From contig CAYRLG010000013.1 in assembly GCA_964425195.1 (NCBI GenBank), positions 1 through 64,000 on the forward strand: a DNA stretch of 64,000 nucleotides. The letters run 5' to 3'. Under the pieces are notes generated by a model. It was not told where the DNA came from. It ran no database searches and saw nothing but the letters and a program-made list of their open reading frames with translations. Both the position numbers and the translations under genes were made by a program. Source of the stretch: Desulfamplus sp964425195. GTDB lineage: Bacteria > Desulfobacterota > Desulfobacteria > Desulfobacterales > Desulfobacteraceae. Below, piece after piece: positions 7,098-15,132 of the stretch. The first letter of the stretch is position 1, and each line of letters begins with the position of its first letter.

Positions 7098-9758
7098 ATG
7101 GACTCTTATAAGATGTTTATAGACGGTGAGTTTATTGATGCTGCGGATGGCAAAACTTTTACCACATACGATCCGGGTAACGAACAGCCAATTGCCAAAG
7201 TTGCACAGGCAAGTAAAGCAGATGCAGAGGCTGCTATTAATGCAGCCAGAAGAGCTTTTGATCATGGAGAGTGGCCAAGATTTACACCAGCTCAACGAGC
7301 ATCTATGATTTACGATTTTGCAGATCAGGTCACTAAAATAGGTTCTCGCCTTGCAGTAACTGAGTCAATGGATGCAGGACAAGTTATAGGCTTGACAAAG
7401 TTTTGGGCAGCTAACGGTTCTGGTCTTCTAAGAAACCTTGCCTATTACGCCTCTACTCGTTTTCCATGGAAAGAGGAGATTCCATATTCAGGCAATGTTT
7501 TTGCCCCGGGCAGAGATTTCATTCTTCGTGAGCCAATAGGTGTTTGTGCTGGAATTATCCCCTGGAATTTCCCTGCAAGTATGGCATTCTGGAAAATTTC
7601 ACATGCAATTATTATGGGTAACACAATTGTTCTTAAACCAGCTACACAGACACCCTTAAGTGCTCTTCTTATTGCCGAAGCTGCAAAAGCTGCTGGTATT
7701 CCAAAAGGTGTTATAAATATCATACCAGGGCAGGGTAGAGAGATAGGACAGATTCTTTGTACTCACCCTGATATTGATAAAGTCTCATTTACAGGCAGTA
7801 CAGAGGTAGGTGTTGACGTAATGAAGATGGCAGCAGATTCAATTAAAAAGGTAACTCTTGAGTTGGGCGGAAAATCTGCCAATATTATTTTAGATGATGC
7901 AGATATTGATGTTGCTGTAAATGGTGCTGTTTTTGGTACATTTTTTCATCAAGGGCAGGTGTGCGAATCTGGAACAAGAGTGCTTGTACACGACTCTATA
8001 TATCATGAATTTATTGATAAGATGAAAAAGAGAGCAGAAGCTCTTCGCGTTGGATATCAGCTTATGCCAACTACTCACTTTGGTCCATTGGTGAGTGCCC
8101 AGCAGCTTGCCAGTGTAGAGAACTATGTTAAAATAGGGCGGGAAGAGGGGGCAGAGCTTGTTACAGGCGGTTGCCGTACTGAAGTTCAGGGTATTAAGGG
8201 CGGATACTATTTTAAACCAACTATCTTTGCAGATGTTAAAAACTCCATGCGTATAGCTCAAGAGGAGATATTTGGTCCCGTAGTTTGTCTTATTCGCTAC
8301 AAAGATGAGGATGAGGCTATTGCTATTGCAAATGACTCAAAATATGGTCTTGCAGGCGGTGTTTTCTCTAATAGCAACAGACGTGCTGAAAATATTGCAA
8401 AGCAGATACGCACAGGAACAGTCTGGATTAACAACTATCACGCGTTTGGCGATTTTTGTCCATTTGGTGGATATAAACAGTCTGGTATTGGACGCGAAAT
8501 GGGTGAATCAGGATTATCTGAGTTTGTCCAAGTCAAAAGAATTCATGTCAGCTCTTATGTTGCTCTTGGCAGTAGTAATGCTATGGCTATTATCTCAGAT
8601 AAGAAGAAAAATCCATTTGTTCAGTACAACTGTCCCACAAATATAATATTTGGTCATGGAAGCCTTCCTGCAATTTACAAAGAGGTAACTAAACTTGGTG
8701 GCAAACGTGTACTTATTATGACTGATGCTGGTGTTCGTGCAACAGGATTGACAAAACTTGTTGAAGATGCACTTGTTGATTACTGTGTTGGTGTATTTGA
8801 TGGCGTTGAGCAAGATTCATCTCTTGACACTGTTGATACGGCAACAGAGCTTGCACGTAGCTTAAATGTGGACTGTATTGTCAGTGTTGGAGGCGGCAGT
8901 GTTATTGATACTGCAAAAGCTGTGTGCGTAACCTTGAAAAATGGTGGTAGAGCTAATGATCATGTAGCACTTGGACGTCTGCAAGAGCCACAGATTCCTC
9001 ATATCGTAATACCAACCACTGCTGGTACTGGAAGCGAAGTTACTAACGTGGCTGTAATTAAAAACAAGTCAGTTGGACGAAAGGTATATATAGTTGATCC
9101 AAGAATTATACCCAACACAGCGGTTCTTGATCCTCGTTTTACAATTGGGTTGCCTCCAGGTCTTACAGTAACAACTGCAATGGATGCAATGACACATGCA
9201 ATTGAGGCACTAACAAGTACCCGTTCACAGCCTATTTGTGATGGTCAGGCACTTCAGGCGATTCGTCTTATAAGAGAGAATCTCCCTATTGTTATGAAGA
9301 ACGGCAAAGATGAAAATGCTCGTTTAAATTTACAGCTTGCGGCAACAATGGCTGGTTGGGCTTTTGGAATTGCTCAGGTTGGTCTTGCCCATGCAATGGC
9401 ACATACTGTAGGAGCTTTACATAACGTGCCTCACGGGGCTGCTTGCGGAATTATTCTACCAAAAGTTATGAGATTTAATGTTGAAGCTGCTCCTGCAAAA
9501 TTGGCAATGGCGGCTCAGGCATTAGGTGTCAATACTGCTTCTATGGATGAAAAAGAGGCTGCTTTTGCTGCTGCCGATGCTATAGAGGCTTTTATGAAAG
9601 AGGTAAATCATCCATTAAGACTTAGAGATGTTGGTGTACCAGAGGATAGCCTTGAAGGTTGCTCTTTCCATGCAACTGCTGATGCTGCGGCACTGTTCAA
9701 CGCACGTCCTGTAAGACATCCTCAGGAAGTTCTGGAAGTTTATCGTCAAGCCTATTAA
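7098..9758 (+). CDS. Aldehyde dehydrogenase fused to iron-type alcohol dehydrogenase (not AdhE)
   Basis: An 886-residue bifunctional protein. Residues 1-485 are a classical NAD(P)-dependent, non-acylating aldehyde dehydrogenase: oxyanion-hole Asn157 (PWNFP), general base Glu255 (ELGGKS), nucleophile Cys289 (GQVCESG) and the late motif EEIFGP. Residues about 505-886 are an iron-type alcohol dehydrogenase with GGGSVIDTAKA, the TAGTGSE loop and the His-rich metal region (MDAMTHAIEAL, GLAHAMAHTVG, VPHGAACG). The order equals that of AdhE, but AdhE has a CoA-acylating aldehyde domain with a different active-site context, so this is a distinct fusion. Expected chemistry is alcohol to aldehyde to free acid (or the reverse of the first step) with aldehyde passed inside one chain. 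AAGGAG lies 6-12 bp before the ATG. The free acid made could be activated by the CoA-transferase upstream. A strong hairpin terminator follows. Confidence 0.85.
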   Translation: MDSYKMFIDGEFIDAADGKTFTTYDPGNEQPIAKVAQASKADAEAAINAARRAFDHGEWPRFTPAQRASMIYDFADQVTKIGSRLAVTESMDAGQVIGLTKFWAANGSGLLRNLAYYASTRFPWKEEIPYSGNVFAPGRDFILREPIGVCAGIIPWNFPASMAFWKISHAIIMGNTIVLKPATQTPLSALLIAEAAKAAGIPKGVINIIPGQGREIGQILCTHPDIDKVSFTGSTEVGVDVMKMAADSIKKVTLELGGKSANIILDDADIDVAVNGAVFGTFFHQGQVCESGTRVLVHDSIYHEFIDKMKKRAEALRVGYQLMPTTHFGPLVSAQQLASVENYVKIGREEGAELVTGGCRTEVQGIKGGYYFKPTIFADVKNSMRIAQEEIFGPVVCLIRYKDEDEAIAIANDSKYGLAGGVFSNSNRRAENIAKQIRTGTVWINNYHAFGDFCPFGGYKQSGIGREMGESGLSEFVQVKRIHVSSYVALGSSNAMAIISDKKKNPFVQYNCPTNIIFGHGSLPAIYKEVTKLGGKRVLIMTDAGVRATGLTKLVEDALVDYCVGVFDGVEQDSSLDTVDTATELARSLNVDCIVSVGGGSVIDTAKAVCVTLKNGGRANDHVALGRLQEPQIPHIVIPTTAGTGSEVTNVAVIKNKSVGRKVYIVDPRIIPNTAVLDPRFTIGLPPGLTVTTAMDAMTHAIEALTSTRSQPICDGQALQAIRLIRENLPIVMKNGKDENARLNLQLAATMAGWAFGIAQVGLAHAMAHTVGALHNVPHGAACGIILPKVMRFNVEAAPAKLAMAAQALGVNTASMDEKEAAFAAADAIEAFMKEVNHPLRLRDVGVPEDSLEGCSFHATADAAALFNARPVRHPQEVLEVYRQAY

Positions 9759-9816
9759 AAAGTAGATTGTATGAACTATATAATTTAAACGATCACAAAT
9801 TTAGCTTTTTATATCC

Positions 9817-9852
9817 AAAGTTAGAGACACACGACTGTGCGTCTCTAACTTT
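9817..9852. terminator. Bidirectional hairpin terminator between convergent genes
   Basis: AAAGTTAGAGAC (9817-9828) pairs exactly with GTCTCTAACTTT (9841-9852); the loop can extend the stem by CAC/GTG. It is followed by TTTTATC on the plus strand and lies between the convergent fusion gene and nitroreductase gene. The TAGAGAC/GTCTCTA arms resemble those of the palindrome at 31443-31469. Confidence 0.8.
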
Positions 9853-9883
9853 TTATCTATGCAAATTAATTTTTTTATAGTTA

Positions 9884-10546
9884 TTATTGCAGAAAAATTA
9901 CTGAATTTTCAAGAGGTTCACGATCTGTTCTGGCTGTGTTTACTGGAGCGTTTTCATCTGCGTAACCAAACGACATTCCAAAAAGAATGCCAATATTTTC
10001 AGGAATACCCAAAAACTCTCTTACAGGATCGGGAAATTGCCCTAAAGCACCTTGCATACAGCTCGAAATTCCCTGTTCTGTCATAAGCATAGTGAGGGTT
10101 TGGGCATAAATACCCATATCAACTGCTCCCATGATATTCAAATATCTCTCCATAGTAAAAAATAGTACATGTGGAGCATCAAAAAATGTCCAGTTTCTAA
10201 CCATAGCTGCCATTCTGGCACGTTTATCATTACGCTCAATTCCCATTGAACTGTAAAGAGCATTGGCAGAACCAAACTGCCTCTCACGGTGAACACCTTT
10301 ATAGCTTACCTTCCATTCGAAATCTGGATTTGCTGGTTTTCCACTCATAACAGTCTGCAAAAGCCTCTCCCTTAAAGCATCTTTTTTCTCTCCAGATACC
10401 ACGTAAATTTGCCATGGCTGCACGTTGCAGTTGGACGGCGATAGTTGGGCATCTGTAAATACTTTCTTTAACACCTCCTCTGGAACTGGTTTATCCAAAA
10501 AGGCACGCACAGAAACACGTTGCTTTAACAAGTCAGTAAGTGACAT
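9884..10546 (-). CDS. Nitroreductase-family FMN oxidoreductase
   Basis: A 220-residue FMN enzyme of the nitroreductase superfamily (NAD(P)H-dependent reduction of nitro groups, quinones or flavins). The N-terminal phosphate-binding pattern with R10 and SVRAF, the PSNCNVQPW segment that packs on FMN, the central MGIYAQTLTMLM helix and the closing GMSFGYAD segment are all family features. The length fits a single-domain homodimer. A GGAGA site precedes the ATG. It stands alone on the minus strand next to the Hdr operon, whose control region (10547-11011) it shares. The physiological substrate is not predictable from sequence. Confidence 0.82.
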   Translation of the reverse strand: MSLTDLLKQRVSVRAFLDKPVPEEVLKKVFTDAQLSPSNCNVQPWQIYVVSGEKKDALRERLLQTVMSGKPANPDFEWKVSYKGVHRERQFGSANALYSSMGIERNDKRARMAAMVRNWTFFDAPHVLFFTMERYLNIMGAVDMGIYAQTLTMLMTEQGISSCMQGALGQFPDPVREFLGIPENIGILFGMSFGYADENAPVNTARTDREPLENSVIFLQ

Positions 10547-10799
10547 GTTGATAATCTCTCCTAAATTTAATTTGGGTTTTATTAGTTTGAAATATATGCC
10601 GATATTTAGGCGGGTTAATGATTTTATATTTTTCTACAATAGCAAAATGCAGAGAAATAATAAACTTAAAAACAGCTATTTTAGATTGCACAAAGATGCA
10701 CAAGAAAATGTTGCATTGTCTGTTGCACTGCAAGTTGTACAATCACCTTTTCTCCTCATTGCAAAATTTTTCAATGTATTGAATGTTGGTAAATTTTAT

Positions 10800-10821
10800 T
10801 ATGTTGCATAATTGCAACATA
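10800..10821. promoter_or_regulatory. Perfect 9-bp inverted repeat, candidate activator or repressor site
   Basis: TATGTTGCA (10800-10808) and TGCAACATA (10813-10821) are exact inverted repeats with a 4-bp spacer, TAAT. The site lies about 110 bp upstream of the predicted sigma-54 start, a usual place for an enhancer-binding protein dimer. The bound regulator is unknown; the activator encoded at 33262-35082 is one candidate. Confidence 0.5.
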
Positions 10822-10906
10822 AATATTGTTTTGCAATCACTCTTCTTCAATCTATCTATAGATAATACCTTTTAAAATCAGATAGATATATTTATTGTCG
10901 ATGTTG

Positions 10907-10922
10907 TGGCATTATTGATGCA
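10907..10922 (+). promoter_or_regulatory. Sigma-54-like promoter of the hdrA-mvhD-fdhB unit
   Basis: TGGCATTATTGATGCA has the -24 TGGCA and the -12 GC at the obligatory 12-bp GG-to-GC spacing; the -12 half is ATGCA rather than TTGCA. Transcription would begin near 10933, leaving an 80-nt leader before the ATG at 11012. Confidence 0.5.
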
Positions 10923-11011
10923 ACAACATCGCAACTAACCAATAAAAGCATAATATCTAAATCAATAGTGCAACAAAGTTATCAACACCCAAATCGAGAA
11001 AAGGTGATATC

Positions 11012-14000
11012 ATGTCTGTAAAGATTGGCTTTTACATTTGTCATTGCGGAATCAACATTGCTTATAAGGTTAGGGTTGAAGAGGTTGCAGCATTTGCCGG
11101 CAGGCTCAGAAATGTTGTTGTCGCTCGTGATTACAAATTCATGTGTTCTGACCCTGGGCAGGAGATGATAGAGCGGGATATAAGAGAGATGGGGCTTAAC
11201 CGCGTTGTTGTTGCATCTTGCTCTCCCCGTCTGCATGAAAAGACATTTAGGGGAGCATGTGCAAGAGCTGGATTAAACCCTTACTATTTTCAGATGGCAT
11301 CAGTCAGAGAGCAGGTGTCATGGGTAACCTTAGATGAAGACGAGGCAACCCGAAAAGCAAAATCGTTGGCTGCTGCTGCCGTCAACCGAGTCAACTTCCA
11401 CGAACATCTTGAGAGCAGGAGTGTAAATGTCCACCCTGATATTATGGTTGTTGGTGCTGGAATTGCCGGAATGCAGGCTGCTCTTGATATTGGAAATTCT
11501 GGTCACAAGGTTTGGCTTGTGGAAAAAGAGCCTACTGTCGGCGGGCACATGCTTCAATTTGACAAAACTTTTCCAACGCTTGACTGTGCAGCCTGTATTG
11601 GAACGCCTAAAATGGTAGAGGTTGCACAGAATCAGAATGTCAAACTTCTCTCTTACAGCGAAGTAAAAGAGGTATCTGGATATATCGGCAACTTTACAGT
11701 CAAGGTTTTAAGAAAGCCAAGATATGTCACAGAAGGCATCTGCACAGGCTGCGGAGAGTGCGTAAAAGTCTGTCCTGTTCAAGTGCCAAGCGAATGGAAC
11801 GAAAAACTTTCAGATAGAAATGCAATATACCGCTCATTTCCACAGGCAGTGCCGATAACCTTCTGCATTGATAAGCGGGAACGAGCACCTTGCGTCCACG
11901 GATGCCCGGCAGGCACAAATGTTCAAGGCTATGTTCAGATGATAAAAGAGAAAAAGTATCAGCAGGCATATCAAATTATCCGTGAAAAATTGACTCTGCC
12001 CGGAGTTCTTGGGCGGGTCTGCCCGCATCCTTGCGAAGATGTATGCAGACGAAATGAGGCAGATGAGCCGGTAGCAATCAGGGATTTGAAACGCTTTGCA
12101 GCAGATCAGGTTGATGTTGATAATCTGCCTATACCAGCTATTGAGGATAAACCGCAAAAAGTTGCTGTTATCGGCTCTGGTCCTGCTGGTCTTACAGTTG
12201 CACACGATTTGAGATTAAAAGGATATGGAGTTACAATATTTGAGGCTCTTGCCAAACTTGGCGGAATGTTAAGAGTCGGCATTCCAGATTACCGTCTGCC
12301 TCCTGAAATTTTAGATAAAGAGATCAACTATATACTGAGACTTGGAGTTGAGGCAAAAACAGGTGTGAAATTTGGAAAAGATATAACTCTGCAAGATTTG
12401 GAACAAGATGGTTTTTCAGCCGTTTTTATGGGAATAGGGGCGCATGAGAGCCTTAAAATGGGAATTGAGGGAGAAGATTTTGGATCAAATAATCAACCTT
12501 CACAGTCAAATAACTCTGCTGATAATCTTGATAACACTAACTATAACGGGCTTATAGATGCGGTTAATTTTTTAAGAGAGATTAATCTTGGATCAAGCAG
12601 CCAGAAAGAGAAAGATTTAGAACAGACAAATAAAATATCTATTGGAAACCATATCGTAGTTATCGGAGGCGGAAATGTGGCTATTGATGCTGCCCGTGTT
12701 GCAAAAAGGCTTGGAGCAAAGATTGTTGAGATCGTATATCGCCGTACAGAAGAAGAGATGCCTGCATACAAGGACGAAATTGATGGAGCAAGAGAGGAAG
12801 GGGTAAAATTCAAATTTTTAACTGCACCAATACGCGTTGTCAGAGAAAATGGTAAAGCTGTCGGCGTTGAGTGCCTTAAAACCGAACTTGGTCCTGCTGA
12901 TGCAAGCGGCAGAAGGAGACCTGTTCCTGTGAAAGACTCTGCGTTTATAATTTCATGCGATACTTTGATTCCGGCTATTGGTCAGCAGACAGATGCTTCA
13001 TGGGCAGGCAGTATCCCTGATCTGGATTGGTCAAAACGCAAAACTATCTCAGTTAATAAAGAGACAATGCAGACTTCTATTCCAAATATCTTTGCTGCCG
13101 GCGATGCAGTAACAGGTAGTGCAACAGTTGTTGAGGCAGTTGCAACTGGTCATAAAGCTGCATCTGGAATTGAGGCATTTCTTGAAAGTTTGGCAGGCGA
13201 AAATGCAGATTCATCTTTATCAATAAAATCAAAATCTGAATCAATAAAACGTCAATCAATAAAATCTGACAAAATTATAAATAACGAAAAAAACAGGGAT
13301 AGTTATAAAGAGACAGATAAAAATATAGAGACCAATTATAACGAAATCCCAAAAGATATTGAGTATCAGCCAAGAGAGATACTGCCCCACCTGAAACCTG
13401 AAACCCGTGCAGGATCATTTATTGAAGCTGCAACAGGATTTACAGAAGAGCAGGCGATCCGTGAAGCTGAGAGATGTTTAAACTGCGGAGTCTGCTGCGA
13501 GTGCATGGAGTGCGTCAAAGTCTGCGAACCTAAAGCTATAAATCATTTTATGAAACCAGAAGAGCTTACCATAAAGGTCGGCAGCATCATTCTTGCAACT
13601 GGCTATGATCTTATGAATCCAGAACCTATGAAACAATATGGATATGGAAAATATCCAAATGTATTTACAAGCCTTGAGTTTGAGCGGTTAAGCAATGCCA
13701 CTGGTCCAACTGGTGGGAAAATTCTGATACGAGATAACAGGATAGAAGCCTCGCAAAATAAAGAATCTAAATACAGACAAAATCCCAAACACAAAGAATT
13801 TACCCGCACACCCGAAAGCGTTGCAATTCTGCACTGTATCGGCAGCCGTGATGTAAATTATCATCAATACTGCTCAAGGGTATGCTGCATGTATGCTCTT
13901 AAATATACCCATCTTATCAAGGAAAAAGTTGGACACCATGTAAAAGTGTATGATTTCTACATTGACCAAAGATGTTACGGTAAAGGATATGAAGAGTTTT

Positions 14001-14659
14001 ACCGCCGCTGCCAAGAAGAGGGGACAACATTCATAAGAGGAAAAGTGGCAGAGATTACAGATAAAGCAACTCGTCCTGAGGAAAAAGGAAAACTTGTCTG
14101 TATTGCTGAAGATACTCTTCTTGGAAACTTGATAAGAATACCAGTTGATATGGTGGTTCTCTGTTCAGCTATGGAGGCAAGAGAGAGTGCGGCAGAAGTG
14201 GGCAGGATTTTCGGAGTTAATCAGGGTGCAGATGGATTTTTCCTTGAAGAACATCCAAAACTTGGACCGCTCAATACTGCAACAGACGGAATCTTTATTG
14301 CTGGGGCGTGCCAGTCTCCTAAAGATATTCCAGATACAGTTGCACAGGCATCAGGAGCATCGTCAAAAGCCCTTTCTCTTGCTGCAAAAGGAGAGGTTGA
14401 AGTTCCATCAGCAATTTCATGGATTGACCCTGATATCTGTGCAGGGTGTAAAACTTGTATTGGGCTTTGTCCTTATACTGCCATAGAGTTTGATGAGAGA
14501 AGAAAGGTCTCGGTTGTTAATGAGGCGTTGTGCAAAGGTTGCGGAAGCTGTGCAGGATTCTGCCCAAGCGGTGCAGCACAGGTAAGGCATTTTAAGGAAA
14601 TCCAGCTTTTTGCAGAGATTGACGGAATATTTGATGGATTGCAGGCGGTTGGAATGTGA
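11012..14659 (+). CDS. hdrA: HdrA-like flavoprotein with inserted GltD/NfnB-like NAD(P)H domain
   Basis: A 1215-residue iron-sulfur flavoprotein. Residues 1-140 are the HdrA N-terminal domain. An FAD site GAGIAG is at 148-153 and a [4Fe-4S] motif at C244/C247/C250/C254. From about 275 to 725 a complete glutamate-synthase small-subunit-like unit is inserted: its Cys cluster (C294, C298, C337, C341, C345), FAD site GSGPAG at 388-393, NAD(P) site GGGNVAIDA at 552-560 and FAAGDA at 694-699. A Ser/Lys/Asn-rich linker (725-775) leads back into HdrA, with a Cys-rich cluster at 822-838 and two C-terminal ferredoxin motifs (C1143-C1153, C1174-C1184). HdrA is the flavin-bifurcating core of heterodisulfide reductases; the insertion would provide an internal NAD(P)H port. 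It is followed by MvhD and an FdhB-like gene, the usual electron-input partners. Confidence 0.88.
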   Translation: MSVKIGFYICHCGINIAYKVRVEEVAAFAGRLRNVVVARDYKFMCSDPGQEMIERDIREMGLNRVVVASCSPRLHEKTFRGACARAGLNPYYFQMASVREQVSWVTLDEDEATRKAKSLAAAAVNRVNFHEHLESRSVNVHPDIMVVGAGIAGMQAALDIGNSGHKVWLVEKEPTVGGHMLQFDKTFPTLDCAACIGTPKMVEVAQNQNVKLLSYSEVKEVSGYIGNFTVKVLRKPRYVTEGICTGCGECVKVCPVQVPSEWNEKLSDRNAIYRSFPQAVPITFCIDKRERAPCVHGCPAGTNVQGYVQMIKEKKYQQAYQIIREKLTLPGVLGRVCPHPCEDVCRRNEADEPVAIRDLKRFAADQVDVDNLPIPAIEDKPQKVAVIGSGPAGLTVAHDLRLKGYGVTIFEALAKLGGMLRVGIPDYRLPPEILDKEINYILRLGVEAKTGVKFGKDITLQDLEQDGFSAVFMGIGAHESLKMGIEGEDFGSNNQPSQSNNSADNLDNTNYNGLIDAVNFLREINLGSSSQKEKDLEQTNKISIGNHIVVIGGGNVAIDAARVAKRLGAKIVEIVYRRTEEEMPAYKDEIDGAREEGVKFKFLTAPIRVVRENGKAVGVECLKTELGPADASGRRRPVPVKDSAFIISCDTLIPAIGQQTDASWAGSIPDLDWSKRKTISVNKETMQTSIPNIFAAGDAVTGSATVVEAVATGHKAASGIEAFLESLAGENADSSLSIKSKSESIKRQSIKSDKIINNEKNRDSYKETDKNIETNYNEIPKDIEYQPREILPHLKPETRAGSFIEAATGFTEEQAIREAERCLNCGVCCECMECVKVCEPKAINHFMKPEELTIKVGSIILATGYDLMNPEPMKQYGYGKYPNVFTSLEFERLSNATGPTGGKILIRDNRIEASQNKESKYRQNPKHKEFTRTPESVAILHCIGSRDVNYHQYCSRVCCMYALKYTHLIKEKVGHHVKVYDFYIDQRCYGKGYEEFYRRCQEEGTTFIRGKVAEITDKATRPEEKGKLVCIAEDTLLGNLIRIPVDMVVLCSAMEARESAAEVGRIFGVNQGADGFFLEEHPKLGPLNTATDGIFIAGACQSPKDIPDTVAQASGASSKALSLAAKGEVEVPSAISWIDPDICAGCKTCIGLCPYTAIEFDERRKVSVVNEALCKGCGSCAGFCPSGAAQVRHFKEIQLFAEIDGIFDGLQAVGM

Positions 14660-14695
14660 TATGATTCAGACAGTTTTAAAAAGGAGAATATAAAA

Positions 14696-15118
14696 ATGAG
14701 CAATTTTGAACCTGTTATTGTAGCGTTTGTATGCAATTGGTGCACATATACAGCAGCAGACCTTGCTGGAACTTCACGACTCAGCTATCCTAAAAATATC
14801 AGAATGATCCGTCTTATGTGCACAGGCATGGTTGATACACAGTATATTATCAAGGCGTTTTTGGAAGGGGCTGATGCAGTTTTGGTAAGCGGCTGCCATC
14901 CTGGCGACTGCCACTACATGAACGGAAACTATAAGGCAAGAAGAAGAATCAAGCTCTTAAAAGAGATTCTGCCGCAGTTCGGCTTTGAACCAGAAAGGCT
15001 CAGGCTTACGTGGATCGGTGCAAGCGATGGTATTCAGTTTGCAGAGGTGATGAGAGAACTTACCGCTCAGATCAAGGTCTTAGGACCAAGTTCAGCAAAA
15101 GGCAAAATGATAATATAA
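14696..15118 (+). CDS. mvhD: MvhD-like [2Fe-2S] hydrogenase/Hdr linker subunit
   Basis: A 140-residue protein of the MvhD (FlpD) family, which carries a [2Fe-2S] cluster and passes electrons from a hydrogenase or dehydrogenase to HdrA. Five Cys are positioned as in the family: C13 and C16 (CNWC), C41 (LMCTGM), C66 and C71 (GCHPGDCHY). The closing segment WIGASDGIQFAEVM is also characteristic. AAGGAG stands 8-13 bp before the ATG, and the gene begins 36 bp after hdrA. Cytosolic. No hydrogenase large subunit is present nearby, so the donor is probably the next gene's product or the NAD(P)H domain in HdrA. Confidence 0.88.
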   Translation: MSNFEPVIVAFVCNWCTYTAADLAGTSRLSYPKNIRMIRLMCTGMVDTQYIIKAFLEGADAVLVSGCHPGDCHYMNGNYKARRRIKLLKEILPQFGFEPERLRLTWIGASDGIQFAEVMRELTAQIKVLGPSSAKGKMII

Positions 15119-15132
15119 TCGGGAGAAAAACC

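Larger units (their letters stand above)
10547..11011. other. Control region upstream of the first Hdr operon, with TGTTGCA repeats
   Basis: A 465-bp gap between divergent genes. It contains at least five copies of TGTTGCA or its complement TGCAACA: 10709-10715, 10721-10727, 10802-10808, 10813-10819 (the last two forming a perfect inverted repeat) and 10919-10925. A sigma-54-like promoter lies at 10907-10922, itself inside an inverted repeat (CGATGTTGT 10899-10907 with ACAACATCG 10923-10931). This layout, with repeats about 100-200 bp upstream of a -24/-12 element, is that of an enhancer-dependent promoter. Confidence 0.6.

Noticed and set aside
7098..9758. AdhE (acetaldehyde-CoA/alcohol dehydrogenase)
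   Set aside because: The N-terminal domain has classical aldehyde-dehydrogenase motifs (PWNF, ELGGKS, GQVCESG), not those of the CoA-acylating domain.
15010..15132. N-terminal extension of the FdhB-like protein
   Set aside because: It overlaps mvhD by more than 100 bp and has no family-like sequence; the ATG at 15133 has a good ribosome site.
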